62,663 bases of DNA from Magnetospirillum fulvum MGU-K5 (lineage in GTDB: Bacteria > Pseudomonadota > Alphaproteobacteria > Rhodospirillales > Magnetospirillaceae). The notes under the pieces were generated by a model that worked only from the letters and a program-made list of their open reading frames with translations, had not been told where the DNA came from and made no database searches. Location of the stretch: the NCBI RefSeq assembly GCF_000442515.1, contig NZ_AQPH01000014.1, positions 1 to 62,663 of the forward strand. The letters are read 5' to 3'. Numbering within the stretch: position 1 is the first letter of the stretch; every line of letters starts with the position of its first letter. The position numbers and the translations under genes were made by a program. Positions 47,067 through 56,347 of this stretch are shown in pieces.

Positions 47067-48973
47067 ATGACGACGGTTTCAACCAGCCTTCCCGCTACGC
47101 CGGGAACGAAGGCCCGTCTGGGCGCGTTGTCGCTTGCCGCCGCTGGGGTGGTCTATGGCGATATCGGCACCAGCCCGCTTTACACCCTGAAGGAATGTTT
47201 CAATCCCAGCCATGGGATCGAGCCGAACGCCGACAACGTGCTGGGCATCGCCTCGATGGTGGTGTGGGCGCTGCTGCTGATTGTTACCCTGAAATATGTC
47301 GTTTTATTGATGCGGGCCGACAATCGGGGAGAAGGCGGCATTCTCGCTCTGCTGGCGTTGGCTCTGCGCTCGGTCGGACCTGGCCGGGCGGCGGCGGGGC
47401 CAGTGATGGCGCTGGGCTTGATCGGGGCCGGTCTGTTCTTTGGCGACGGGATGATTACCCCGGCGGTGTCGGTTCTGTCGGCGATCGAAGGGATCGAAGT
47501 TCTTACCCCGGCACTAAGCCCCGTTGTCGTGCCGCTGTCGCTGGCGGTGCTGATCTGGCTGTTCCTGATGCAGAGTCGGGGCAGCGAGCGGGTCGGGCGG
47601 CTGTTCGGTCCGGTGATGGTGGTGTGGTTCGTGACGATTGGCCTGCTCGGGCTTGTCCAGATTTTCGATAATCCCGCCATTGTCGGTGCCTTTGATCCCC
47701 GGTACGCCGTGACGTTTCTCCTCGATCATGGCTGGATCGCGTTCCTGACCCTGGGATCGGTGGTTCTGGCGGTGACCGGGGCCGAAGCGCTGTATGCCGA
47801 CATGGGCCATTTCGGCAAAGTGTCGATCCGGCTGGTCTGGAGTGTGCTGGTGCTTCCCGCGCTGCTGCTGAACTATCTCGGACAGTCGGCCTTGGTGCTG
47901 GCCGACCCCGCAGCGGCGCAGAACCCGTTCTATATGCTGGTACCCAGCTGGGCTGTGGTGCCGATGGTCTTTTTGTCGACCGCTGCGGCGGTGATCGCCA
48001 GTCAGGCGGTGATTTCGGGAGTGTTCTCGCTGTCGCGTCAGGCGATGCAATTGGGCTATTCCCCCCGTCTGGCGATCCACCATACCTCCGACGAGGAAGA
48101 GGGGCAGATTTACGTCCCCCGCGCCAATTGGGGGCTGATGCTGGGGGTCGTCGCCCTGGTCGTTGGTTTCCAAAGCTCGTCGGGGCTGGCCACCGCTTAC
48201 GGGATCGCAGTGACCGGGACGATGGCGGCCACCTCGATTCTGGTGATGGTAGTGGCGCGGACGTTGTGGCGCTGGCCGCTGTGGCTGTGCGTGGGGTTGG
48301 CGGGGTCATGCTGGCGGTCGATCTCGCCTTCTTCGCCGCCAATCTGATGAAGTTCGGCCATGGCGGCTGGTTCCCGCTGCTGGTCGGGGCGGGGATGTTG
48401 CTGCTGATGGGGACTTGGCGCAAGGGGCGGGCGATTCTCGACCGCCGTCTTGCCGAAGGGGCAATCCCGCTGCCGAACTTCCTGGAGCAGCAAAAGGTCA
48501 ATCCCAGCGTCATCCGTGTCGATGGGACTGCGATCTACATGACCGGAAATTCCCAGACGGTGCCGCTCGCCCTGCTGCATAACCTAAAGCACAATAAGGT
48601 GCTGCACCGTCGCGTCGTGTTCATGACCGTCACGGTCGAGGATATTCCCCGCGTGCATGGCCGCGACCGTCTGACGGTCGAAAACCTGTCCGACGGGTTC
48701 TATCGGATCTCCGTTCGCTATGGCTTCATCCAGGAACCCGATATCCCCAAGGTCCTGCGGCTGTGCAAGGCGCTGCACGGACTCGAGTTCGACATGATGG
48801 ACACCACGTTCTTCCTTGGCCACGAAACCCTGGCGCCCTCGGCGCATCACGACATGCCGGAATGGCGCGAGCGCCTGTTCGTGGTGATGAGCCGCAATGC
48901 CGTTCCCGCCACCGAGTTCTTCCACATTCCGCCGGGACGGGTGGTCGAACTGGGCAGCCAGATCCGGCTGTAA
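47067..48973 (+). pseudogene. kup: Second kup copy, frameshifted
   Basis: A tandem Kup homologue (AAGVVYGDIGTSPLYTLKECF, RADNRGEGGILALLAL) reads in one frame to about 48300, then stops at 48347; the rest (GGVMLAVDLAFFAANLMKFGHGGWFPLLVG to the usual VELGSQIRL end) continues in another frame to 48973. Adding one base around 48291-48306, in the G-rich GTGGGGTTGGCGGGGTC, restores about 635 residues, the normal length. No other damage is visible, so it is a fresh mutation or a sequencing error. If real, only a truncated membrane part lacking the C-terminal domain would be made. Confidence 0.88.
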
Positions 48974-48979
48974 CGCCGG

Positions 48980-51697
48980 TTACGGCCCGCCCGGGTCGGG
49001 GTCGGGAGCGGTCTGGGCTGGATTGCGCAGGTCGAGTTCGACTTCGAGAATGTCTCCATCGACGGTGCGGGTCGGGACAAAGCCGAGATGCTGGACGAAG
49101 GCCAGCATCCGCGGATTGTCCTTCAACACCTGCCCAGCAATCGATCGGGTTCCGCGCGAGCGGCAATAATCGATCATTTTGACCAGCAGACGTTTGCCCA
49201 GCCCGGTTCCCTTGATGTCCGAGCGGACGACGATCGCGAACTCGGCTTTTTCATTATCGGGATCGGTGACGGTGCGGACCACGCCCACCGTTTCCTTGCC
49301 ATTCTGGATCGCGGTTTCGGCGATGAAGGCCATCTCGCGGTCATAATCGATCTGGGTCAGCCGGGCCATTTCGCTGTGCGGCAGTTCGTGGACCAGACCG
49401 AAGAAGCGGAAGCGGATGTCCTCGGGCGTCAGTTTCGAGATGAAGACGTGGTGGTTGGGCTCGTCTTCGGGACGAATCGGGCGCAGCAGCGCTTTTTGCC
49501 CGTCGGGCAGGGCGAAGATCTCCTCAAGCTCTTTGGGATAGGGGCGGATCGCCAGATGCTCGGTGCCGGGCTTGGCCGGGGCAACCGAGATATGGGCGTC
49601 GAGCGCCAGCACGCCTTTTGAATCGGCGAACAGCGGGTTGAGGTCGAGTTCGACGATTTCAGGGAAATCGACCACCAGTTGCGACAGATGCACCAGGGTC
49701 CGGGCGATGGCCTCGCGGTCGGCGGGCGGGCGACCGCGATAGCCTTCGAGCAGGCGGGAGACCCGGGTCCGCGAGATCAACTCATAAGCCAGCGTGGTGT
49801 TGAGCGGGGGCAGGGCCATCGCCCGGTCGGCGATCACCTCGACCGCAATTCCTCCCTGGCCGAACATGATCACCGGGCCAAACACTGGATCGGTGGCGAC
49901 ACCGACGATCAATTCCTGTGCGCCGGCTCGCCGTGCCATCGTCTGGACGGTAAAGCCGGTGATCCGGGCTCCCGGATAGAACTGGACGACGCGATCGAGC
50001 ATATCGCTGGCGGCTTTTTCGACTTCGGCCGCGCCGGTCAGGTTCAGCACCACGCCCCCGACATCGGATTTGTGAACGATGTCGGGCGACAGAATTTTCA
50101 GCGCGATCCGCCCGCTCATCGTCGCGGCGATCCGCCCGGCTTCGGCCGGAGTTTCGGCGACATGGGTCTCGACGGCGGGAATCCCATAGGCTTCCAGCAC
50201 CGCCTTGGCCTCGGGTTCGTTCAAAGTGCCGCCGCCATGGGCCAGCGCATTGTCGATCAGGGCGCGGGCGCGGGCGGTGTCGGGCACGAAATCGAGAGGA
50301 GCCGAAGCCGGGACTTCCATCAGCAGGGTCTGATTGCGGCGATATTCGATCAGATGCATGAAGGCCTGGATCGCCGCGCGCGGGGTGTCATAGGCCGGGA
50401 TCCCGGCCCCGCTGAACATGTGGCGGGCATGAGCCACCGCTTCGTTGCCGACCCAGCAGGTCATGATGGTGGCGCGGGGGCGGTCCTTGCAACTGCGGAT
50501 CACTGCGGTCGCCACTTCGGTCGGATCGGAGATCGCGCTGGGAGCGTGCATTACCAGCACGGCATCGACCGATTTGCATTCGGTCAGGATCGTCAGCGCC
50601 TTAACATAGCGTTCACCGTCGGCGTCACCAGCGATATCGACCGGATTGCCGCGTGACCAGTTCGGCGGCAAGACCGCGTCGAGTTTGGCGATCACATCGT
50701 CGGGCAGCACGGCCAGTTCGCCATTGCGCTCGGCCAGATCGTCGGCGGCCAGGACACCGATCCCGCCCCCATTGGTCAGGATCGCCAGACGGCGCCCCTT
50801 GATCGGGCGGGCTCGCGCCAGCGTCTCGACCGCGCCGAAAATCTCGTCGATATCGCGGACCCGCAACATGCCGGCCCGACGCATCGCGGCATCGAACACC
50901 AGATCGGACCCGGCCAGAACCCCGGTATGCGAGGCGGCGGCGCGGGCGCCTTCCATACTGCGTCCGGCCTTGATCGCGAGAATCGGCTTGTTGCGGGCGG
51001 CGGCGCGGGCTGCCGACATGAAATTGCGCCGCTGCTGGATCGTCTCGATATAGAGCAGGATGGCCCGGGTCGAGGGATCGCTGCCGAGATAGTCGAGCAC
51101 GTCGCCGAAATCGACTCCGTCGGTATCGCCCAGGTGGATGAAGTGGGAAAAGCCGATCTCGCGCGGGCGGGCCCAATCGAGCACCGCCGTACACAACGCG
51201 CCGGATTGAGACACGAAGGCAAGCTTGCCCGGACGGGCCCCGCGATGGGCGAAGCTGGCGTTCAACCCGATTCCCGGGACCAGAATCCCCATGCTGCTGG
51301 GGCCGAGAATGCGCATGTCGTGGGCGCGGGCCATCGCCAGTGTCCGCTCGATCACGCTATGACCATCCGGGGTGACAGCCTGATGCAGGCCATGCGTCAT
51401 GATGCAGGCGGCGCGGGTGCCCCGCTGTCCCAACGTGTCGAGGATGCCGGGAACGGTCTCGGGCGGGGTACAGATCAGCGCCAGATCGGGTGCCTGGGGC
51501 AGACAGGCGACGTTGGGATAGGCCAGAACGCCGGCGACCGAGGGGTGATCGGGCGTTACCGGCATCACCGGCCCGGCAAATTCCTCCTGCAACAGATTGC
51601 GCATGACCACCCAGCCGATGCTTTTGGGCTTGGTCGAGGCCCCAACAACCGCAATCGATTGCGGCCGAAACAGCGGCTTCAGGTTGCGTATGCTCAT
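48980..51697 (-). CDS. PatZ/Pat-type protein lysine acetyltransferase (NDP-forming acyl-CoA synthetase-like + GNAT)
   Basis: 905 residues from ATG 51697, close to E. coli PatZ (886). Order: CoA-binding domain (FRPQSIAVVGASTKPKSIGW), succinyl-CoA-ligase-like domain, ATP-grasp region at about 490-700 (EAKAVLEAYGIPAVETHVAETPAEA), and a C-terminal GNAT domain at about 735-890 (RPIRPEDEPNHHVFISKL, VVRSDIKGTGLGKRLLVKMIDYC). PatZ acetylates lysines of acetyl-CoA synthetase and other enzymes. The region QSGALCTAVLDWA has the ligase loop, so activity as an acyl-CoA synthetase cannot be excluded. The sirtuin nearby would reverse the mark. Confidence 0.9.
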   Translation of the reverse strand: MSIRNLKPLFRPQSIAVVGASTKPKSIGWVVMRNLLQEEFAGPVMPVTPDHPSVAGVLAYPNVACLPQAPDLALICTPPETVPGILDTLGQRGTRAACIMTHGLHQAVTPDGHSVIERTLAMARAHDMRILGPSSMGILVPGIGLNASFAHRGARPGKLAFVSQSGALCTAVLDWARPREIGFSHFIHLGDTDGVDFGDVLDYLGSDPSTRAILLYIETIQQRRNFMSAARAAARNKPILAIKAGRSMEGARAAASHTGVLAGSDLVFDAAMRRAGMLRVRDIDEIFGAVETLARARPIKGRRLAILTNGGGIGVLAADDLAERNGELAVLPDDVIAKLDAVLPPNWSRGNPVDIAGDADGERYVKALTILTECKSVDAVLVMHAPSAISDPTEVATAVIRSCKDRPRATIMTCWVGNEAVAHARHMFSGAGIPAYDTPRAAIQAFMHLIEYRRNQTLLMEVPASAPLDFVPDTARARALIDNALAHGGGTLNEPEAKAVLEAYGIPAVETHVAETPAEAGRIAATMSGRIALKILSPDIVHKSDVGGVVLNLTGAAEVEKAASDMLDRVVQFYPGARITGFTVQTMARRAGAQELIVGVATDPVFGPVIMFGQGGIAVEVIADRAMALPPLNTTLAYELISRTRVSRLLEGYRGRPPADREAIARTLVHLSQLVVDFPEIVELDLNPLFADSKGVLALDAHISVAPAKPGTEHLAIRPYPKELEEIFALPDGQKALLRPIRPEDEPNHHVFISKLTPEDIRFRFFGLVHELPHSEMARLTQIDYDREMAFIAETAIQNGKETVGVVRTVTDPDNEKAEFAIVVRSDIKGTGLGKRLLVKMIDYCRSRGTRSIAGQVLKDNPRMLAFVQHLGFVPTRTVDGDILEVELDLRNPAQTAPDPDPGGP

Positions 51698-51804
51698 CGT
51701 CCCCCCGGATGCGAACCTTCGCGTTAAACAAATAGGATAGCCCCCGATCCCGGTGCGCAGCAATGACCGTCCGGATCGTGGTGGTTACGGATGTGAACTG
51801 GACA

Positions 51805-51846
51805 TTGTGTCTATGCCAGGAGATGGATTATATTGTTGCACTGCAA
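51805..51846 (+). promoter_or_regulatory. Candidate promoter with TTGCACTGCAA site upstream of the MaoC-PTA gene
   Basis: TTGTGT (51805-51810) and TATATT (51829-51834) stand 18 bases apart as -35 and -10. TTGCACTGCAA (51836-51846) is a perfect palindrome of 5-bp arms just after the -10, where a repressor would block initiation. Its core TTGCnnnGCAA recurs in the palindrome upstream of cstA. The rest of the 187-bp divergent gap shows nothing firm. Confidence 0.45.
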
Positions 51847-51884
51847 AATAAAAATAACAGCGAACGCCACTGACGGAGCCGAGC

Positions 51885-53297
51885 ATGCCCGAGATGATGG
51901 AAAACCGGACGTTCGATGAGATTCGGGTCGGTGACAGCGCCACTCTGACCAGGACCTGCACCATGGACGACGTCGAACTGTTCGGCGTCGCGATCGGTGG
52001 CTTGAACCCCACGCATTACAGCCCGGAGAGTGCAGAACTCTTTACCCGCAGCGGCAAGATCAAAGCGCACAGCATGTGGGGGTGTTCGTTGCTGTCGGCC
52101 TTGTTCGGCAACGAACTGCCGGGGCCGGGGACATCCTATCGCAGCCAGGACATCACCTTTACCGCACCGATCGATATCGGTGACACGGTAACGGTGACGG
52201 TTACCGTGATCGAGACTCTGCCACCCCACGACGTCGTGTTCGATTGCCTGGCGACCAAACAGACCGGGGAAACCGTCTATACCGGGCGGGCCCGCGTTGC
52301 CGCCCCAACGGTCAAATCGGTGCAGCCGCGCATTCAGTTGCAGGAAGCCAGCCTGCATCGCCGCCATCATGTCTTCGAAGATATCATCACCAGTTGCAGC
52401 GGGCTGACGCCGGTGACAGTGGCGGTGTGCCATCCGTGTGATCAGGTCTCGCTGGAAGGTCCGGTCGAAGCCGCCCGTCTCGGCCTGATTGCCCCGATCC
52501 TGGTTGGCCCAGAGGCCAAAATCCGTCAGGTTGCTGCCGAATTCTCGATCGATATCGCTGGTCTGCGCATTGTTGACTGCGCCCACAGCCACGAATCGGC
52601 GGAAAAAGCGGTCGCTCTGTGCCGGTCGGGCGAGGCCGAGGCGTTGATGAAGGGTTCGCTGCACACCGACGAGATGATGCACGAGGTTGCCTCGCGCGAG
52701 AAAGGTCTGCGTACTTCGCGGCGGATCAGCCACGTCTTCATCATGGACGTGCCGAGCTATCCCCGGACGCTGATGATCTCGGACGCGGCGATCAACATTT
52801 ACCCGACGCTGGAGGACAAGGTCGATATCGTCCAGAACGCGATCTCGCTGGCCCATGTCCTGGGGGTTGATCTGCCCAAGGTGGCGATTTTGTCGGCGGT
52901 CGAGACGGTCTATCCCAAAATCACCTCGACGATCGAAGCGGCGGCCCTGTGCAAGATGGCCGACCGGGGACAGATCACCGGGGGGCTCCTCGACGGGCCG
53001 CTGGCGTTTGATAATGCGATCAATGTCGAAGCGGCAAAGATCAAGAAGATCGTCTCGCCGGTGGCGGGACGGGCCGACATCCTGATCGTTCCCGATCTCG
53101 AGGCCGGAAACATGCTGGCCAAGCAATTATCGTATTTGGCCGATGCTGAAGCCGCCGGAATCGTTTTAGGGGCCCGTGTTCCGATCGTGCTGACCAGCCG
53201 GGCCGACAGCGCCAAGGCGCGCCTGGCCTCGTGCGCGGTGGCGGTTCGTTTCGCCCATGCCCGCCGCGCCAAGAACAAGTCGATTGCCGCCGAATAA
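51885..53297 (+). CDS. Bifunctional MaoC hydratase-like / phosphate acyltransferase
   Basis: 470 residues. Residues 1-150 form a MaoC hot-dog domain (GDSATLTRTCTMDDVELFGVAIGGLNPTHYS, SMWGCSLLSALFGNELPGPGT); residues about 165-465 form a phosphate acetyl/butyryltransferase domain (HVFEDIITSCSGLTPVTVAVCHPCD, AEALMKGSLHTDEMM, GGLLDGPLAFDNAIN, AGRADILIVPDLEAGNML). It converts acyl-CoA and phosphate to acyl phosphate; acetyl, propionyl or butyryl specificity is open. The MaoC part has D/H of the hydratase motif (GGLNPTHY). Acetate kinase follows, completing the pathway to the acid plus ATP. Confidence 0.92.
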   Translation: MPEMMENRTFDEIRVGDSATLTRTCTMDDVELFGVAIGGLNPTHYSPESAELFTRSGKIKAHSMWGCSLLSALFGNELPGPGTSYRSQDITFTAPIDIGDTVTVTVTVIETLPPHDVVFDCLATKQTGETVYTGRARVAAPTVKSVQPRIQLQEASLHRRHHVFEDIITSCSGLTPVTVAVCHPCDQVSLEGPVEAARLGLIAPILVGPEAKIRQVAAEFSIDIAGLRIVDCAHSHESAEKAVALCRSGEAEALMKGSLHTDEMMHEVASREKGLRTSRRISHVFIMDVPSYPRTLMISDAAINIYPTLEDKVDIVQNAISLAHVLGVDLPKVAILSAVETVYPKITSTIEAAALCKMADRGQITGGLLDGPLAFDNAINVEAAKIKKIVSPVAGRADILIVPDLEAGNMLAKQLSYLADAEAAGIVLGARVPIVLTSRADSAKARLASCAVAVRFAHARRAKNKSIAAE

Positions 53298-53330
53298 TGG
53301 CTTTAACGCGAGACTCGAAGGGTCCTGCCC

Positions 53331-54539
53331 ATGAAAGACGGAATCCTGGTCATCAATGCTGGCTCATCCAGCATCAAATTCTCTTTGTACATCTCGCAGG
53401 AAGGAATTAAGCCGACTCTGTCCTGTAAGGGATCGGTCGAGGGGATCGAGACCGCGCCGCATTTTGTCGTTAAATCCCCGCTCGGGCTGGTTCTGAACGA
53501 GCGGCGGTGGACCGAACAGAGCGACATGCAGCATGAGGTGCTGTTCAAGCACCTGATCGACTGGGTCGAAGATCATCTGGGCGATGTTGAACTGCGCGCC
53601 GCCGGTCATCGGGTGGTGCATGGCGGGGCGCTGTATTCCCAGCCGATGCCGGTTACCGATCAATTGCTCGATGAACTCGAGGAATTGGTGCCGTTGGCCC
53701 CGCTGCACCAGCCGCATAATCTGGCACCGATCCGGTCGCTTCGCCTTGTCCATCCCGATTTGATCCAGGTGGCCTGCTTCGACACCGCGTTTCATCGCTC
53801 CAACCCCTGGCAGGCACAAAGCTTTGCCCTGCCGCGTAAGATCACGATCGAGGGGGTGCGGCGGTACGGCTTTCACGGCCTGTCATACGAATACATCTCG
53901 CGCACCTTGAAGTCCTACGCCCCGGCGACCGCCCGCGCCAAGGTGGTGGTGGCGCATCTGGGCAACGGCGCGTCGATGTGCGCGATCGCCGAAGGCAAAA
54001 GCATCGCCAGCACCCTGGGCTTCACCGCTCTGGACGGTCTGCCGATGGGCACCCGCAGCGGCTCGATCGATGCCGGGGTGGTGCTGTATCTGTTGCAGCA
54101 AAAAGGGATGACCCCCAAAGAGATCGAGGATCTGCTCTATCGCCAGTCCGGTCTGTTGGGCGTGTCGGGGGTCAGCAGCGATATGCGGGTTCTGCTCGAC
54201 AGTCTTGAACCCCGTGCCGCCGAGGCGGTCGATCTGTTCGTCTATCGCATCTCGCGCGAGTTGGGTTCGCTGGCGGCGTCGATGGGGGGGATCGATGCCT
54301 TTGTCTTCACCGGGGGGATTGGCGAGAATGCCGTCGCGATCCGCTCCCGCGTCTGCGACCTGTCAGAATGGCTGGGGATTCGAATCGACCAGGAAGCCAA
54401 CGAGCAGGGCGCTCCTCTGATCAGCGCTCTCGACAGCAAGGTGTCGGTCTGGGTGATTCCCACCGACGAGGAGATGATGATCGCCAAACATACCCGCGAG
54501 GTTCTGCGGGCGTTGCGCAGCCAAGGTGGAACGGTTTGA
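53331..54539 (+). CDS. ackA: Acetate kinase
   Basis: 402 residues. ASKHA-family motifs: VINAGSSSIKFSLY, AAGHRVVHGGALYSQP, ACFDTAFHRSNPWQAQSFALP, RYGFHGLSYEYI, VVAHLGNGASMCAIAEGKS, TRSGSIDAG, FTGGIGENAVAIRSRVC. It makes ATP and acetate (or propionate) from acyl phosphate and ADP, or the reverse for assimilation. It follows the acyltransferase gene after 33 bp with AAGGGTCCTGCCC before the ATG, so the pair is an operon. Length and motifs favour acetate over butyrate kinase. Confidence 0.95.
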   Translation: MKDGILVINAGSSSIKFSLYISQEGIKPTLSCKGSVEGIETAPHFVVKSPLGLVLNERRWTEQSDMQHEVLFKHLIDWVEDHLGDVELRAAGHRVVHGGALYSQPMPVTDQLLDELEELVPLAPLHQPHNLAPIRSLRLVHPDLIQVACFDTAFHRSNPWQAQSFALPRKITIEGVRRYGFHGLSYEYISRTLKSYAPATARAKVVVAHLGNGASMCAIAEGKSIASTLGFTALDGLPMGTRSGSIDAGVVLYLLQQKGMTPKEIEDLLYRQSGLLGVSGVSSDMRVLLDSLEPRAAEAVDLFVYRISRELGSLAASMGGIDAFVFTGGIGENAVAIRSRVCDLSEWLGIRIDQEANEQGAPLISALDSKVSVWVIPTDEEMMIAKHTREVLRALRSQGGTV

Positions 54540-54624
54540 ACCGGGGTTTGGAGTCGACCCTAGCCAAGTCAGATCGGAAAAGGCACACTGACGGTCAATC
54601 GCAAACGGTTGGGGGCCGGGTGAT

Positions 54625-55005
54625 ATGCCGAAAGTGAAAATCAGCGTCGGGCGCGTTGCCCTTCATGTGGACTTGCTTGATACGCCGACGGCCCAAGCCA
54701 TCCTGGCCGCAGTCCCGTTCGATTCTCGGGCAACCACTTGGCCCGGCGAAGTTTATTTTCAGGCTCCGGTGCGTGCCCCGTTGGAAGGCGATGCGCTTGA
54801 GGTCGTCCAGTCGGGCGAGATCGTGTTTCGTTCCGAAGGGGAATCGATCATTATCGGCTATGGTCCGACTCCGTGCTCGGAAGGGTCCGAAATCCGTCTG
54901 GCGGCTCGGGCCAATCTGTGGGGGCGGACTTCCGACGATCTGACCGCCCTGTCGGCGGTCGAGGCGGGTGATCTGGTTCGGGTCGAAGCTTTCGATCCGG
55001 CCTGA
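54625..55005 (+). CDS. Cyclophilin-like fold protein (DUF369 type)
   Basis: 126 residues. All-beta pattern with FQAPVRAPLEGDALEVVQSGEIVFRSEGESIIIGYGPTPCSEGSEIRLAARANLWGR, matching the cyclophilin-like TM1367 family I recall. Members share the cyclophilin barrel but not known isomerase activity; function unknown. It begins 86 bp after ackA, so it may be read from its own promoter or by read-through. A lipoprotein gene follows 12 bp later. Confidence 0.8.
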   Translation: MPKVKISVGRVALHVDLLDTPTAQAILAAVPFDSRATTWPGEVYFQAPVRAPLEGDALEVVQSGEIVFRSEGESIIIGYGPTPCSEGSEIRLAARANLWGRTSDDLTALSAVEAGDLVRVEAFDPA

Positions 55006-55017
55006 TGCTCCAAAAGG

Positions 55018-55305
55018 ATGGGTGACAACGTGCGTGCGGTCGTTCTGGTGTGTGTGTTGGCTCCGCTGCTGGCGGGGTGTGGGATTCCCGATCTGGTTGC
55101 CCATACGGTCAAGGCGGTTGAGAAAAGCCAGCGGGAGCCTGCCGCGTCGGCTCCGGCGGCTGATCCCGCTCCCGCTGCCGCCTATACCTCCCAGGAGAGA
55201 GTTGAGGAGGCTGCGCCTCCCGCCGCAGCCCCGGCCTATACCCCGTCCTCGCGCTCTGGCGGGGGTGGCGGTGGGATTACGGTCGAGGAATTGCCGCCGC
55301 GCTGA
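55018..55305 (+). CDS. Small Pro/Ala-rich lipoprotein
   Basis: Up to 95 residues. VRAVVLVCVLAPLLAGC is a short signal peptide with a lipobox (LAGC), so the mature protein would be a lipid-anchored chain of about 75 residues. It is low complexity: Ala/Pro-rich, then a GGGGGG run and VEELPPR. GTG 55030, just before RAVVLV, is an equally good start. The last 29 bp overlap the convergent pncC gene. No family recognised; probably a cell-envelope spacer. Confidence 0.6.
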   Translation: MGDNVRAVVLVCVLAPLLAGCGIPDLVAHTVKAVEKSQREPAASAPAADPAPAAAYTSQERVEEAAPPAAAPAYTPSSRSGGGGGGITVEELPPR

Positions 55306-55801
55306 GATGCGGGAGCGGTTCTTCCGCCGCAAGGGCCAGCGCGGTCAGCGCGGCCTGAAGCCGGACCGCGTCGCGGTCGCCGCTGAATGTCTCAACATGA
55401 TCGCTGGTCGCACCGCCCCGGATCGCCAGGGCGAAATGAACCAACCCGACCGGTTTCTGGCTGTTATCCGAAGTGGGACCGGCGATTCCGGTGATCGAGA
55501 CGGCCCGGTCGGCGTGAGAGTGCGCCAACGCCCCTTCGGCCATAGCGCGGGCGACAGGGGCGCTGACCGCGCCATTCGCCGCGATCAGGGCGGCGGGCAC
55601 CCCCAGCATCTCGGTCTTGGCGTCGTTGGAATAGGTGACGAAGCCGCGCTCGACCACCGCCGACGATCCCGAAAATGCGGTCAGCGCCGCCGAAACCAGT
55701 CCGCCAGTGCAAGATTCGGCGGTGGCAAGCGTCAGCCCCCGGTCCTTTAGGGATTCGAGAGTCCGCCGCGCGGACTCTCTCAATAAATCGGGGAAGGTCA
55801 T
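55277..55801 (-). CDS. pncC: Nicotinamide-nucleotide amidohydrolase (CinA C-terminal family)
   Basis: 174 residues from ATG 55801. Family core: LKDRGLTLATAESCTGGLVSAALTAFSGSSAVVERGFVTYSNDAKTEMLGV, AMAEGALAHSHADRAVSITGIAGPTSDNSQKPVGLVHFALA. PncC deamidates NMN to nicotinate mononucleotide in the pyridine nucleotide salvage cycle. It lacks the N-terminal MoCF domain of CinA, like E. coli YgaD/PncC. Its ATG overlaps the pgpA stop (ATGA). Confidence 0.93.
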   Translation of the reverse strand: MTFPDLLRESARRTLESLKDRGLTLATAESCTGGLVSAALTAFSGSSAVVERGFVTYSNDAKTEMLGVPAALIAANGAVSAPVARAMAEGALAHSHADRAVSITGIAGPTSDNSQKPVGLVHFALAIRGGATSDHVETFSGDRDAVRLQAALTALALAAEEPLPHLSAAAIPRP

Positions 55802-56331
55802 CCGAGCAGCGGGCGGAGGTGGAGGAAGAGAACCAGCCCGGCCAACGCGAACATTCCGGCCAGAATGTCGTCCAGCATCACGCCCATCCCGCCGCCGAAC
55901 GAGCGGTCGGCCCGACCGATCGGGCCGGGCTTCCAGATGTCGAACAGCCGGAACAGGATGAAGGCGACGCCATAGGCAACCGGATCGAGCGGAGCCGCCA
56001 CCAGCACCAGCCATTGCCCGGCGACTTCATCGATCACGACTTCCGAGGGATCTTCGACTCCGGTCCGGCCGATATAGTCGCGGGCGGCCCACCAGCCGAC
56101 GACGAAACAAATCACCGTCGCCACCAGCAGCATCCGGCTGCCCCCAGCCGACGCCAGCGCCCAACCGAGAGGAAGTGCCACCAGGGACCCCCAGGTGCCG
56201 GGGGCTTTGGGCAGCAGGCCGACACCAAAACAGGTGGTGATCAGGGTCACGGGATGAAAGGCGGAAATGCCGTCGCGTCGGTAGGCCAAAATCGAACTCC
56301 CCAGGGACAAAAGAGGCCGCCAGGATAGCAC
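55798..56331 (-). CDS. pgpA: Phosphatidylglycerophosphatase A
   Basis: 177 residues with four membrane segments. Motifs GLLPKAPGTWGSLVALPLGWAL, DPSEVVIDEVAGQWL, FILFRLFDIWKPGPIGRADRSFGGGMGVMLDDILAG are those of PgpA, which removes phosphate from phosphatidylglycerophosphate to give phosphatidylglycerol. The pgpA-pncC order is common in alphaproteobacteria. It starts 17 bp after the LuxR-type gene stop on the same strand, so all three may be co-transcribed. Confidence 0.95.
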   Translation of the reverse strand: MLSWRPLLSLGSSILAYRRDGISAFHPVTLITTCFGVGLLPKAPGTWGSLVALPLGWALASAGGSRMLLVATVICFVVGWWAARDYIGRTGVEDPSEVVIDEVAGQWLVLVAAPLDPVAYGVAFILFRLFDIWKPGPIGRADRSFGGGMGVMLDDILAGMFALAGLVLFLHLRPLLG

Positions 56332-56347
56332 GACCGGGCCGGACGGG

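Noticed and set aside
51357-51731. Small reverse-strand frame at the 5' end of the PatZ-type gene
   Set aside because: It is a shifted reading of the acetyltransferase; the correct frame has the CoA-binding motif.
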